This document shows, piece after piece, positions 19,901 to 27,877 of a DNA stretch of 39,364 nt. The position numbers and the translations under genes were made by a program. Each line of letters begins with the position of its first letter. Position 1 is the stretch's first letter. Source of the DNA: Cyanobacteria bacterium UBA2855 (GTDB lineage Bacteria > Cyanobacteriota > Vampirovibrionia > Gastranaerophilales > Gastranaerophilaceae); the NCBI GenBank assembly GCA_002350725.1, contig DEFJ01000007.1, positions 1 through 39,364 on the forward strand. The letters run 5' to 3'. The notes under the pieces were generated by a model. It was not told the origin of the DNA. It saw only the letters and a program-made list of their open reading frames with translations, and did no database searches.

Positions 19901-22900
19901 AGTTTTGTTGCAACAAGACCATAAGCTCCGTTTGTAAAAGTAGCACCACTTTTATTATATACAGTACCAATATATGCTTGTTTGTCAGAAGTACCTTCAT
20001 TTGTTGCCGTTCCATTGTTTGTGAAACCGCCATATATTGTTCCGTCTGCTTTGTTATTTACGGTACCATTATTTGTCACACCATTGTATATCGTTCCTTC
20101 ATTATCAAAATTTGAATTTGCGTTATTAGTAGTATGAGCTTTTATCGTACCTTTATTAGTTACTGTTTTACCTGCTCCGCCGCTAATAACCGTAACTCCA
20201 CCGGTTTCCTGAGTAATCGTAACACCGCTATTGACTGTAACGCCACCGGCACTGTTATTCGAAAGGAATGTCTTGCCATCTCCTGATATATCAGTTGCCA
20301 ACACACCGCCTTCAAGCCTTATGCTTGTGCCAGCTTCATTTGTAGCTCCTGCTTTAAGATTATTAGCCTTAGTTCTGAGTTGTCCGCTTTGTACATCTAC
20401 ATTTTGAAATACATTTGCACTTAATTTAACATAATCTGTAGCTTTGATTACAGTTGTACCGTCACCTCGTACTTTATCAGTTAAAGTTCCGCTTGTTAAT
20501 TCTAATGTTCCGGCATTTTGTATATCATCAGTGATTTGTAATGCACTTGCATTAGTAATTAATTTTGCATTTGATAATATATTCAGTTCTTTCTGAACGA
20601 TATTGCCGCCAGTCAATTTCGCAGCCATCTCAAGGGTTGTTGAAGAACCATCACCAATATTCAAAATACCTTTTGTTGTATCGGTATTTACAATTCCATT
20701 TTTAATTTCATAAGGAGTTCCAACAGCAGTTAATATATCAAGTGTTCCGTCATTTGTAACAGTTCCAGATACTGCGGCACCGTCTTTGAACTGTGCATGA
20801 CTGTCTGCTGAATTATTTGTCCAATTCCCATCAACTGCTTCTTCTAATACAAGAGTATTTCCTGTCATTTCATTAACAATATTACCCTTGATGCCGTCAC
20901 CTTTAAGTGTAACATGACCATCTCCTATAAATTTGAAAGTAGATTGTTCAATTTGACCCTTGTCTGTTGTATCCCAGGTTACAGTTTTATCAGTAGCAAA
21001 ATTCAAAGTGCCGCTAGATCCTGTCAATACAGTATTAATAGTAACATTTTTGCTGTGTTCAATATTAAGAGTTCCGGTATTGTTGATTTTGTCTATAATA
21101 CTGTCAACAAGATTTGTTGTGCCTGCATTGTTTATTGTATAAGCAATAGGTGTTGTATTGGCATCAACTATTTTTGCATCCTTTACATTCAGAGTGTGAC
21201 CTGAATCTACAGTAATTGCTTTACCACCTGAAAGATTAATTTGGTTTGTATCAGCACTGGAGCTGTCACCAATAATATTCAAATTGCCGGTATCAACATC
21301 ACCCGCTGATGAGATATCCTGATCAGTTTCACCAGAGAATGAGAATAAAGTTTCGTTTTTGGTATCATCAATTGCAGCAGCAAGCCCTCCCTGAGTTGAT
21401 TCTTTTGATAAGACTAATTTCCCTTCTTCACCGCTTGTTCCTTGTGCAATGGAATATTTACCCTCCGCGCCATACAACGATATTTCTGAAACATCAATTG
21501 TTGCAGTTTTATTAGTGAAGAAATCTATTTTTTGAACTCCGCTATCTGCGGCAGATAGGATTGTACTATCAACATACAAATCAGAAATCTTTACAGCTCC
21601 TGAAATCGCATCTGATACAGAGATTTTATCGCCCCAATCAAGTGCAATTTTTGCACCATTTGTAATATTTAATGTTTTTGCCGTAAGTACACTTGTCCCC
21701 GTTACTTCGTTATCAATAAAGTTTAGATAAGAAGAACCGCCGAGATTGACTGTACCTTCACCCGTAATACCTGCGTCAAACTCAACATTGCCATTAATAT
21801 TTAATATACCAAGGTTATGAATATCATTTGCAACATTTCCATCTCTTTTGTTATTGCTGAATATAACATCATTATTTAAAGTAAGTGTTCCTTGTGCACT
21901 ATTATTTACTGCTCCGGCATTTGCATGAGCAGAGGTGTTACCAGTGAAAGAACCTCCATTTATCGTGGAATTACCTTGATTCCACAAAGCAATGCCTTCA
22001 TTATCACTAAATTCTACATTTGTAGCTTTGAAAGTTGAATCATTTGCATTCCATACACCGGAAATATTCCATCTTGGAGTATTGTTTCCTGTAATTTTTG
22101 CACCATCACCTAAAGTTAAAGAACCTGCATTGTGAATTGCAACATTTGTGTTGCCTGAAAATACTGCATTTTTACCTATTACAACGGTATTTCCAATTTT
22201 GTTAATCTCAATTGCCGACCCATATCCTGAATTGGTAGTGGTATTATTTGTAAATTTAGCATTGTCACCAATACGCAATGTAACCTTTCCGTTTGGAGCC
22301 ATTCCTGAAATACCCTCAGCATCAGAAATCATTATTGCACCACCGTAACGAGCTGCACTATTTCCGCTGAATTCTGCATTGTCACCAATAGTAACATTGT
22401 TATTACCAAACAAGAACAAAGCTCCGCCATCTTTTGCAGAACTGTTGTTTGTAAATTTAACTCCACTACCTATTGTAATGCTTCTTTGAGCAGAAGATGT
22501 ACCTTCTGAATAAATACCTGCACCAATTTTCCAATCTCCGGTACGAGGTTCAGGATTTGATTCAGGGTCAACAATATTGTGATCAAACGTAACATTATCA
22601 CCGATTGTTAAATTACCGTAATTAGCAATAGCGCCACCTTCAATAGCAGCTTTGTTATAACTAAATGTTGTTCCTTCGCTTACAGTTAAAGCCCTACTAT
22701 TATAAATAGCACCGCCATGGAGTGCACTGTTGCCTGATGCAGCAGTTTCACCGCCAAATGTTCCTCCAACAGTTATAGTACCTGCGTTATAAATAGCACC
22801 ACCGGCGCCACCGCTATAATTAACCATGCCTTCTGCATCAGGCTCATCATGTGAACCGATTGCACGGTTACCTGTAAAGGTTGTACCCGCAATAGTTGCT

Positions 22901-23754
22901 TCAGAACCTGACTCCACGTAAATAGCACCACCATTTTTTCTTGCAGTGTTAGAAATAAAACTTGTTCCTGAGTTTGAAATAATTATACCATGAGAACCAC
23001 CTACTGTAGCTGTATTACGGATTGCTCCGCCATTATAGCCTTCGTTTAATTCAAATTTTGTACCATTTAAAGTAAGTGTTGAATTTTCATAACCTGCATT
23101 TGAATTTATGGCAATAGCACCACCGCCACCCCATTCTTCACTGTTAGCAAGAGCTTTATTACCTGTAAATGAAGTTCCTGAGCCTAAGGTTGCATCGGCA
23201 CCATTATCCAAATACAATGCACCTGCCGCAATACCTGCTTGGTTATTTTCAAATTTTACGGTCGCTGCATTATCAGTTTTAAATATAGCTTTGGCAGATG
23301 GAGTGTCAAATGAGTTCTGAATAATAATTGCACCGCCGTAACCCCCATATTGTCCGTTTGCAGTTACAGAATTATTTGAAAAAATTGTTTCACCTATATC
23401 TGTTGAAATATTAGCACCTCTTTGTGCAATAGCGCCACCGTAACCACCCTGAGCTTGGTTATTGCTAAATATATTTGTGCCGGAAATAGTAATTTCTCCT
23501 GTACTATATATAGCACCTCCATAATAATCAGAAGTGATTTTATTATTTGTTAAAGTAGCGTCCTCTACAGCTGATGCAATTGAATTGCTAATTGCGCCAC
23601 CTCTTACTCCTGATGTATAGCCATCAATTGTACCGGTAATATTTGCAACATCAATTTGATGTTCTGCCGCATTAACACCTGTTGTTACCAATGTAGTTGC
23701 TGCTATTAAAGTCGCAATTAACATTCTTTTTGTCGCTTTGGTTTCCTTTTTCAT
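16939..23754 (-). CDS. Large Pmp-like autotransporter adhesin with C-terminal beta-barrel (2271 aa)
   Basis: This is a type V secreted surface protein. The signal peptide spans residues 1-29 (cleavage near VNA-AE). Residues about 50-650 carry at least twelve GGA[I/L] motifs and about sixteen FxxN motifs, such as FSGN, FTGN and FTNN, the pattern of chlamydial polymorphic membrane proteins (right-handed beta-helix). Residues about 650-1880 are Asn/Thr/Gly-rich passenger sequence with phrases like NNGTVNN and ITNSG. Residues about 1960-2216 are an autotransporter barrel, from WFRPYASFEKV to VALSAGFRLAIG. About 55 basic residues follow the last strand (11 Lys, 3 Arg), which is unusual. The start has a strong ribosome site (AGGAG, 7 nt before ATG). 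The stop is TAG and a terminator lies just beyond. Its barrel closely resembles that of the truncated gene at 37114-38022. The likely role is adhesion, by analogy only. Confidence 0.93.
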   Translation of the reverse strand: MKKETKATKRMLIATLIAATTLVTTGVNAAEHQIDVANITGTIDGYTSGVRGGAISNSIASAVEDATLTNNKITSDYYGGAIYSTGEITISGTNIFSNNQAQGGYGGAIAQRGANISTDIGETIFSNNSVTANGQYGGYGGAIIIQNSFDTPSAKAIFKTDNAATVKFENNQAGIAAGALYLDNGADATLGSGTSFTGNKALANSEEWGGGGAIAINSNAGYENSTLTLNGTKFELNEGYNGGAIRNTATVGGSHGIIISNSGTSFISNTARKNGGAIYVESGSEATIAGTTFTGNRAIGSHDEPDAEGMVNYSGGAGGAIYNAGTITVGGTFGGETAASGNSALHGGAIYNSRALTVSEGTTFSYNKAAIEGGAIANYGNLTIGDNVTFDHNIVDPESNPEPRTGDWKIGAGIYSEGTSSAQRSITIGSGVKFTNNSSAKDGGALFLFGNNNVTIGDNAEFSGNSAARYGGAIMISDAEGISGMAPNGKVTLRIGDNAKFTNNTTTNSGYGSAIEINKIGNTVVIGKNAVFSGNTNVAIHNAGSLTLGDGAKITGNNTPRWNISGVWNANDSTFKATNVEFSDNEGIALWNQGNSTINGGSFTGNTSAHANAGAVNNSAQGTLTLNNDVIFSNNKRDGNVANDIHNLGILNINGNVEFDAGITGEGTVNLGGSSYLNFIDNEVTGTSVLTAKTLNITNGAKIALDWGDKISVSDAISGAVKISDLYVDSTILSAADSGVQKIDFFTNKTATIDVSEISLYGAEGKYSIAQGTSGEEGKLVLSKESTQGGLAAAIDDTKNETLFSFSGETDQDISSAGDVDTGNLNIIGDSSSADTNQINLSGGKAITVDSGHTLNVKDAKIVDANTTPIAYTINNAGTTNLVDSIIDKINNTGTLNIEHSKNVTINTVLTGSSGTLNFATDKTVTWDTTDKGQIEQSTFKFIGDGHVTLKGDGIKGNIVNEMTGNTLVLEEAVDGNWTNNSADSHAQFKDGAAVSGTVTNDGTLDILTAVGTPYEIKNGIVNTDTTKGILNIGDGSSTTLEMAAKLTGGNIVQKELNILSNAKLITNASALQITDDIQNAGTLELTSGTLTDKVRGDGTTVIKATDYVKLSANVFQNVDVQSGQLRTKANNLKAGATNEAGTSIRLEGGVLATDISGDGKTFLSNNSAGGVTVNSGVTITQETGGVTVISGGAGKTVTNKGTIKAHTTNNANSNFDNEGTIYNGVTNNGTVNNKADGTIYGGFTNNGTATNEGTSDKQAYIGTVYNKSGATFTNGAYGLVATKLDNEGGAIVNNNELGVISVLNNFANGSVKNNANAIITNLTNKASGNVENAGLLTNTYNYGTIINKVGTNNGRFTDIVNNYSTGVITTIADGFDSTAVVTNDGIINLTGSDDSTAPITLSSNITSATAAASGIVNITGNVAVAESGNGSLIEKQGKINVGTITPDPLDPTQEIVTPGYLANAGTVKANNINITEDSTINNTGKIVSDGKITNDGTLINDNVIEGDSDYPDIVNDGILSNTENGFMDVTDITNSGIFTNDGDIDSTDITNSGAFANNGRIDTNDRDITNSGTMNLQSGSVLADEIINETTDPSNPAVTTISGGDVDVNSIINNSGTTDITGGNVNASSDITNNGGVTNINTAVTTPEINADVATPGTTSTVNINADGDSSTSDKIGNAVVNVSNSAEVAANTNSDNYSVNNAVNGSNDGVLALNGKDNSGYQTADDSAKTKFTIDAPVSNATVAVNQGQLNLPNENNLNNATINVAPSATLNTMDGSNNTYNSAVVFDDKSEVKFDVDALAQNSDAFASPTENGNEVLTDVSIANLDKIVHRNTDISLAGTSGLKNLTVSEELQNRKFQAMTPIRMMEATIGANGMLNIHPSSGRNDYNSFNSAAVVAPVAAQIGGYLTQLNSYDEAFKNLDMKMLMTREERQAYKMANLYASSEVKPMVFSETYLPEKDSAGWFRPYASFEKVGLKNGPKVENIMYGTYLGGDSQMYETKNGWDYQYSVYAGYNGSHQNYDGNSIYQNGGTLGVTSIWYKNDFFTALTANVGAGVADASTMFGNEDFPMLMTGIASKTGYNWELAHGKFIIQPSYLMSYTFVNTFNYTNAAGVRIHTDPLHAINIAPGLKFIGNFKNGWQPYASVSMIWNIMNKSDFQANDIPLPEMSVRPYIQYGVGVQKRWGERFTGFGQVMMRNGGRNGVALSAGFRLAIGKNSANKKSEKTSIKNSKNVIKNVSMGKNKSIKRSGSLRRINGDLTYVVTISKNA
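19020..19185 (-). repeat. Short tandem repeats in the autotransporter passenger
   Basis: Three consecutive passenger segments follow a pattern of about 17 residues: DITNSGIFTNDGDIDS, DITNSGAFANNGRIDT and DITNSGTMNLQSG. They match at DNA level in repeated stretches reading 'ctgttggtgatatct' or close variants. They are consistent with a recent small expansion of a beta-helix rung. Confidence 0.6.
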
Positions 23755-24102
23755 TTATAACTCCTATAAAAAATAACTCCAATATCGCATCGAGCGCTAA
23801 TAATATCTGTATTTTTTTATTTAATATTAATATTAACCCTTATTTAGATTATATCACAAATAAGAATATACAATATTTATTATGTAAATTGTTAATCTTT
23901 GTAAAGCTAAATTTTGTTTTTTGAAAATTCTTAGATTTTATATTTAATTGATAATTTATGTGTTGAATAACTCGTGGATTGCCGTGCCGCAATGACAACT
24001 TCGGAAAATGCGGACAAGGATTTTTTATATTTGTTGTATAATCTGATTTAAAAAGAGATATGGATTCTGTTCAAAAGTAAAACATTAATTTGGATTGTAA
24101 TA
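23755..24102. promoter_or_regulatory. 348-bp divergent intergenic region between autotransporter and patatin gene
   Basis: There is no gene here. Toward the autotransporter (minus strand) the ribosome site GGAGTT occurs twice about 17 bp apart, the nearer one correctly spaced from ATG 23754. A minus-strand TATAAT lies at 23853-23848 without a good -35. Toward the patatin gene (plus strand) TATAAT is at 24037-24042, also without a good -35 (CGGACA is 20 bp away). A small inverted repeat, ATTGC-cgtgcc-GCAAT (23978-23993), sits in a locally GC-richer patch that may be part of a dispersed repeat. Confidence 0.4.
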
Positions 24103-24999
24103 ATGAGTTTTCAAATGAATAGTGAAATCAGCAATAATAACAACAGCGGCAAAGTCGCATTGATTCTTGAAGGCGGAGCTTTAAGAGGCTTATATACCGC
24201 AGGGGTTTTAGATGTTTTTATGAAAAACGGTATAAAAGTAGATACTATCATTGGTGTTTCTGCCGGTGCTTTATTCGGAATAAATTACAAATCCAAACAA
24301 ATAGGAAGAGCTTTAAGATATAATTTAAAATATGCACATGACAAAAGATATATGGGTATGTACTCCCTCATTACTACCGGCGATGTTATGAACAGAGAAT
24401 TTTGCTTTGATAAACTCGTTTATGAATTAGACCCGTTGGATTTTGAAACTTATGATAATTCTAATGTTGAATTTTACGCAGTAGTTACTAATGTGGAGTC
24501 AGGTCAGGCAGAATATATAGAAATTAAAAATGCCGAAAAAGATATGGAATATCTGAGAGCATCGGGTTCTATGCCGTTTGTATCAAACTTGGTGGAAATT
24601 AACGGGAATAAATATTTAGATGGCGCACTTAGCGACCCTATCCCTTTAAAAAAAGCTCTGGACATGGGTTATCGGAAAATAATAGTTGTACAAACAAGAC
24701 CCGCCGATTATTCAAAAGAAAAACCATGGCTGCCCTTTGGTTTGGTATACAAAAAGTATCCGAAATTTGTAAAAGCGGCAAATGAAGCTTATCTCAAGTA
24801 TAATGAAACATTAAATTTAATTAATGAATACGAAAATGACGGTAAAATAATAGCTTTAAGACCAAGTAAAAAAATAAACATGAGAAGAGTCGAAAAAGAT
24901 TTGAACAAATTACAGGCAATTTACGATATCGGGATAAAAGATTGCAACGAAAATCTTGAAAAAATAAAAGATTATATAGCAAATACTTTATATGAATGA
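24103..24999 (+). CDS. Patatin-like phospholipase family protein (YjjU-like)
   Basis: This 298-residue protein is a putative lipid acyl hydrolase with the patatin Ser-Asp dyad. The oxyanion-loop motif EGGALRGLYTAG spans residues 23-34, the nucleophile elbow GVSAG spans 51-55 (Ser53), and the DGA motif gives Asp173. The short N-terminus before the first motif and the C-terminal Lys-rich helices fit the cytosolic YjjU-type subgroup. There is no signal peptide or membrane segment. The physiological substrate cannot be read from the sequence. The start codon has no strong ribosome site. It ends with TGA, which shows TGA works as a stop in this genome. The STAS and SpoIIE genes follow after a short gap, so co-transcription is possible. 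Confidence 0.9.
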   Translation: MSFQMNSEISNNNNSGKVALILEGGALRGLYTAGVLDVFMKNGIKVDTIIGVSAGALFGINYKSKQIGRALRYNLKYAHDKRYMGMYSLITTGDVMNREFCFDKLVYELDPLDFETYDNSNVEFYAVVTNVESGQAEYIEIKNAEKDMEYLRASGSMPFVSNLVEINGNKYLDGALSDPIPLKKALDMGYRKIIVVQTRPADYSKEKPWLPFGLVYKKYPKFVKAANEAYLKYNETLNLINEYENDGKIIALRPSKKINMRRVEKDLNKLQAIYDIGIKDCNENLEKIKDYIANTLYE

Positions 25000-25057
25000 T
25001 ATAAAATACAATAAGTTATGAGATAATCGACAAGTAAAGAATATGAGGTTACAGAGT

Positions 25058-25372
25058 ATGGAGATAACATTTAAAAGAACCGGATTAGATGGTTTATATG
25101 TAATGACTAGCGGAAGATTAGATTTGGATAATGCGGTTGAATACGGCACAAAGATTAATGATTTTATTGAGGATTGTCCGGAACCTATATTGAATGTAAC
25201 TCTTGATTTTTCTGAAATAACATTTATTTCAAGTTTTGGGTTGAAAGTTATTTTGGAATTGTATAAAAATCTAAATGCACAAAATGGTGAATTAAAACTT
25301 AGAAATGTTTCCGAAGAATTGAAAAAATCATTCAATATGGTAGGTTTCAATAAATTTTTAGTGTTTGAATAA
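25058..25372 (+). CDS. STAS-domain anti-sigma factor antagonist (SpoIIAA/RsbV-like)
   Basis: This is a small single-domain STAS protein of 104 residues. In partner-switching systems, the unphosphorylated form binds the anti-sigma kinase and frees a sigma factor; phosphorylation turns it off. The helix-start motif here is FISSFGLKVIL. Aligned with the SpoIIAA pattern (DSSG), the second Ser is the likely phosphoacceptor, while the preceding Asp is Ser; such ISS variants are familiar in other RsbV-like proteins. I prefer the start at 25058 because GAGG lies 9 nt before it. An in-frame ATG at 25043 has no ribosome site. Its TAA overlaps the ATG of the downstream phosphatase-kinase gene by one base, implying translational coupling and a direct functional link. 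Confidence 0.88.
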   Translation: MEITFKRTGLDGLYVMTSGRLDLDNAVEYGTKINDFIEDCPEPILNVTLDFSEITFISSFGLKVILELYKNLNAQNGELKLRNVSEELKKSFNMVGFNKFLVFE

Positions 25373-27708
25373 TGTTTAAAACAGTAAGATCAAAAATTCT
25401 CGCAATTGCGATAATAATACTTGCATTTCTGTTACTTGCATCAATTTGCCACGTTTATTTTGCGCGTATGAGTACAAAACAGCTTATGGTGCAAAATTAC
25501 AAGTTCTCTATAACTGCAAGTCAGTTTTTTCAAAACATTGAAAATCGAATTATACGCTCTGAAGATAATCTGAAAAGTTTAGCATTAATCGGAAGTTTGT
25601 ATTACAGAACCGATAGAAGCAACGAGCTTACTGACAGAGTCGTAACAAGAATTTTTGAAAATTATCCTAAAACTTTGGGCGGCGGAATTTGGTTTAAGCC
25701 TTATATTCTTGATAAATCAAAAAAATACACCTGTTTTTATGCGTTTAGGGATAAAAACAATAAAGTTGTTATTGATAGAAATTTTGAAAGTTCCAATTAT
25801 GACTATCCGAATCAAGGATGGTATAAACAAATAATTTCTAAAGTTACTCCGGAACGTAATATTGTATGGTCAAAACCGTATTACGAAAATCAGGGAAGTT
25901 ATACAATGATGATTACCGCCGGTACAGGCATATATGTAGACGGAGAATTAGTTGGAATTGCAACTGTCGATTGGGAATTGGATTCAGTAATTGATGAAGT
26001 ATCCAAAATGAAACCTTTAGAAAGAACTTTTTCAATGTACAAATTGGGGAAAGAAATAAAAAACAGCTTTGCTTTATTTGGAAACATAAAAGACGACTAT
26101 ATAATTGCTACAAATGATCCTTATCTTGATACAAAAATACTTACGGGACACTCTTTAAAAGAAATTCCTTGGTATACGAATGCTGATAATTTATATGCTA
26201 CAACTTATATAACATACCACAATAAAAGATATGTTCCGTTTGTAAACAAATTAGAAAACGGAATGGTGTTAATTATTTGCCTTCCAAAATCCGAAATGTT
26301 CAAAGATATCAATAATTTTTATTTTCTTTTGATTTTGGCAATGGTAGGAACGGCATTATTAATTCCTACACTTTTATATTACAGCTTAAATCATCATATA
26401 ATTAATCCTATCGACAAGCTAACGAATATTGCCCACAAGATTGGTAAAGGGGAAGATATTCAAATAAAAATAGAAAAACCTGAAGAATTTGCACATTTAG
26501 CATCTACCTTCGATAAAATGACAAAGGATATCAAATCTATTACACAAGAAAGAGCAAAAATCAGCTCCGAACTTTCTATTGCTAAATCAATACAAGCATC
26601 AAGTTTACCGAATGTGTTTCCGCCGTTTCCGGAAACAAAAGAATTTGATATTTACGCATCAATGGATGCAGCAAAAGAAGTTGGCGGAGATTTTTATGAT
26701 TTCTTTTTCATTGATAAAACCAAATTCTTGTTTTTAATTGCGGATGTATCCGGCAAAGGAATACCGGCAGCATTATTTATGATGACGGTAAAAACACTTA
26801 TTAATAACGTTTCACAAGAAAATTATTCTCCAAAACAACTTATTGAAATTATAAATAAAAAGATTTGTCAAACTAATAAACAAGGATTTTTTGTAACCGT
26901 TCTATTCGGAATTACAGATACAAATACAGGAGAAACCTGTATGATAAATTGCGGACATAATCTTCCGCTAATCAAAAGAAAAAATGGAAAATACGAATAT
27001 ATGCAATTAGAGTCTAACATCGCTTTAGGGGTATTTGAAAATAGTGAATTTGAAACATATGAAACAGTTCTGGAACCCGGAGATATAATCTATACCTATA
27101 CTGACGGAGTAACGGAAGCTATAAATAAAAACAATAAAATTTTTGGAGAAGAAAGGCTTTACGAGTGTTTAAACAATATTAGAGAAACAGAACCGATTGA
27201 AATTGCGAAGAAAGTAAAAGGTATTATTAAAGAATATACAGAGTCTAATGTACAAAGCGACGACATTACAATGCTAATTTATAAATATAACGGAAACTTA
27301 AATAATACAAAAACCTTTAAAGAAGTCGCAGATATAAAAAATTATAAGCAATTTTATACATGGCTTCACTCTACTTGTGATGAATTTAGCATTAATGATG
27401 AATTAAAAAACAAACTTGATATGTGCGCAGAAGAAATATTTGCAAATATCACATTCTATGCTTACCCTGAACAAAACGGAATAATAGAAGCAGTGTTCAC
27501 AAAAACAAATGATAATATAACAATAGAATTTATTGATGAAGGAATCGAATATAATCCTTTGGAAAAACCGGATCCGGACATTAATCTGCCTCCGGAAGAA
27601 CGTCCTTTGGGCGGATTGGGTATCTATATGGTCAAAAATATGACCGATAATATTTCATACAAAAGAGAAAATAATCAAAACATATTAACTCTTGTTTTTA
27701 AATTATAA
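25372..27708 (+). CDS. Membrane sensor SpoIIE-type Ser phosphatase fused to an RsbW-like HATPase (dCache-HAMP-PP2C-HATPase)
   Basis: This is a 778-residue regulator. TM1 (about 9-29) and TM2 (about 315-340) flank a periplasmic dCache-like sensor (with WYKQII and VDWELDSV). A HAMP domain (about 340-395) and a short linker helix lead to a SpoIIE/PP2C phosphatase (about 420-640). Its metal-binding acidic residues are visible: D440/D443 in GGDFYD, D458 in ADVSGKG, D578 in YTDG and D630/D631 in SDDIT. The C-terminal about 130 residues are an RsbW-like HATPase: N-box E688/N692, G1 motif D722-E-G724, and the glycine-rich PLGGLGIYMVKNM (745-757). The protein therefore combines phosphatase and putative kinase of a partner switch, next to its likely STAS substrate. 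The periplasmic signal is unknown. Whether the HATPase is an active kinase or a sigma-binding module is not settled by sequence. Confidence 0.92.
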   Translation: MFKTVRSKILAIAIIILAFLLLASICHVYFARMSTKQLMVQNYKFSITASQFFQNIENRIIRSEDNLKSLALIGSLYYRTDRSNELTDRVVTRIFENYPKTLGGGIWFKPYILDKSKKYTCFYAFRDKNNKVVIDRNFESSNYDYPNQGWYKQIISKVTPERNIVWSKPYYENQGSYTMMITAGTGIYVDGELVGIATVDWELDSVIDEVSKMKPLERTFSMYKLGKEIKNSFALFGNIKDDYIIATNDPYLDTKILTGHSLKEIPWYTNADNLYATTYITYHNKRYVPFVNKLENGMVLIICLPKSEMFKDINNFYFLLILAMVGTALLIPTLLYYSLNHHIINPIDKLTNIAHKIGKGEDIQIKIEKPEEFAHLASTFDKMTKDIKSITQERAKISSELSIAKSIQASSLPNVFPPFPETKEFDIYASMDAAKEVGGDFYDFFFIDKTKFLFLIADVSGKGIPAALFMMTVKTLINNVSQENYSPKQLIEIINKKICQTNKQGFFVTVLFGITDTNTGETCMINCGHNLPLIKRKNGKYEYMQLESNIALGVFENSEFETYETVLEPGDIIYTYTDGVTEAINKNNKIFGEERLYECLNNIRETEPIEIAKKVKGIIKEYTESNVQSDDITMLIYKYNGNLNNTKTFKEVADIKNYKQFYTWLHSTCDEFSINDELKNKLDMCAEEIFANITFYAYPEQNGIIEAVFTKTNDNITIEFIDEGIEYNPLEKPDPDINLPPEERPLGGLGIYMVKNMTDNISYKRENNQNILTLVFKL

Positions 27709-27722
27709 TCGTCATCAACTGT

Positions 27723-27756
27723 AAAACGTCGCTCGTTAAAACCTATCAACGTTTTT
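27723..27756 (+). terminator. Possible weak terminator after the phosphatase-kinase gene
   Basis: AAAACGT (27723-27729) pairs with ACGTTTT (27749-27755), followed by one more T. The 19-nt loop and AT-rich stem make it weak. Its only support is its position 15 bp after the stop codon. Confidence 0.25.
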
Positions 27757-27796
27757 CGAAATAGTTTAAATTATCTTGATAAAATTTAAATATTTA

Positions 27797-27825
27797 ATGA
27801 CAAATAAATTTATTTAGTCTATAAT
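27797..27825 (+). promoter_or_regulatory. Sigma-70-type promoter of the efflux operon
   Basis: ATGACA (27797-27802), a 17-bp spacer and a perfect TATAAT (27820-27825) lie 52 bp before the adaptor gene. The -35 matches consensus at five of six positions. The ribosome site AGGGAA (27865-27870) is 7 nt before the ATG. No obvious operator palindrome overlaps it. Confidence 0.65.
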
Positions 27826-27877
27826 TTTACAATAAAACAGATTACCATGAGATTAGTTATAAAAAGGGAAGTGCGTT

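Noticed and set aside
25043..25057. Earlier ATG for the STAS gene
   Set aside because: It has no ribosome site, whereas GAGG is well spaced before ATG 25058.
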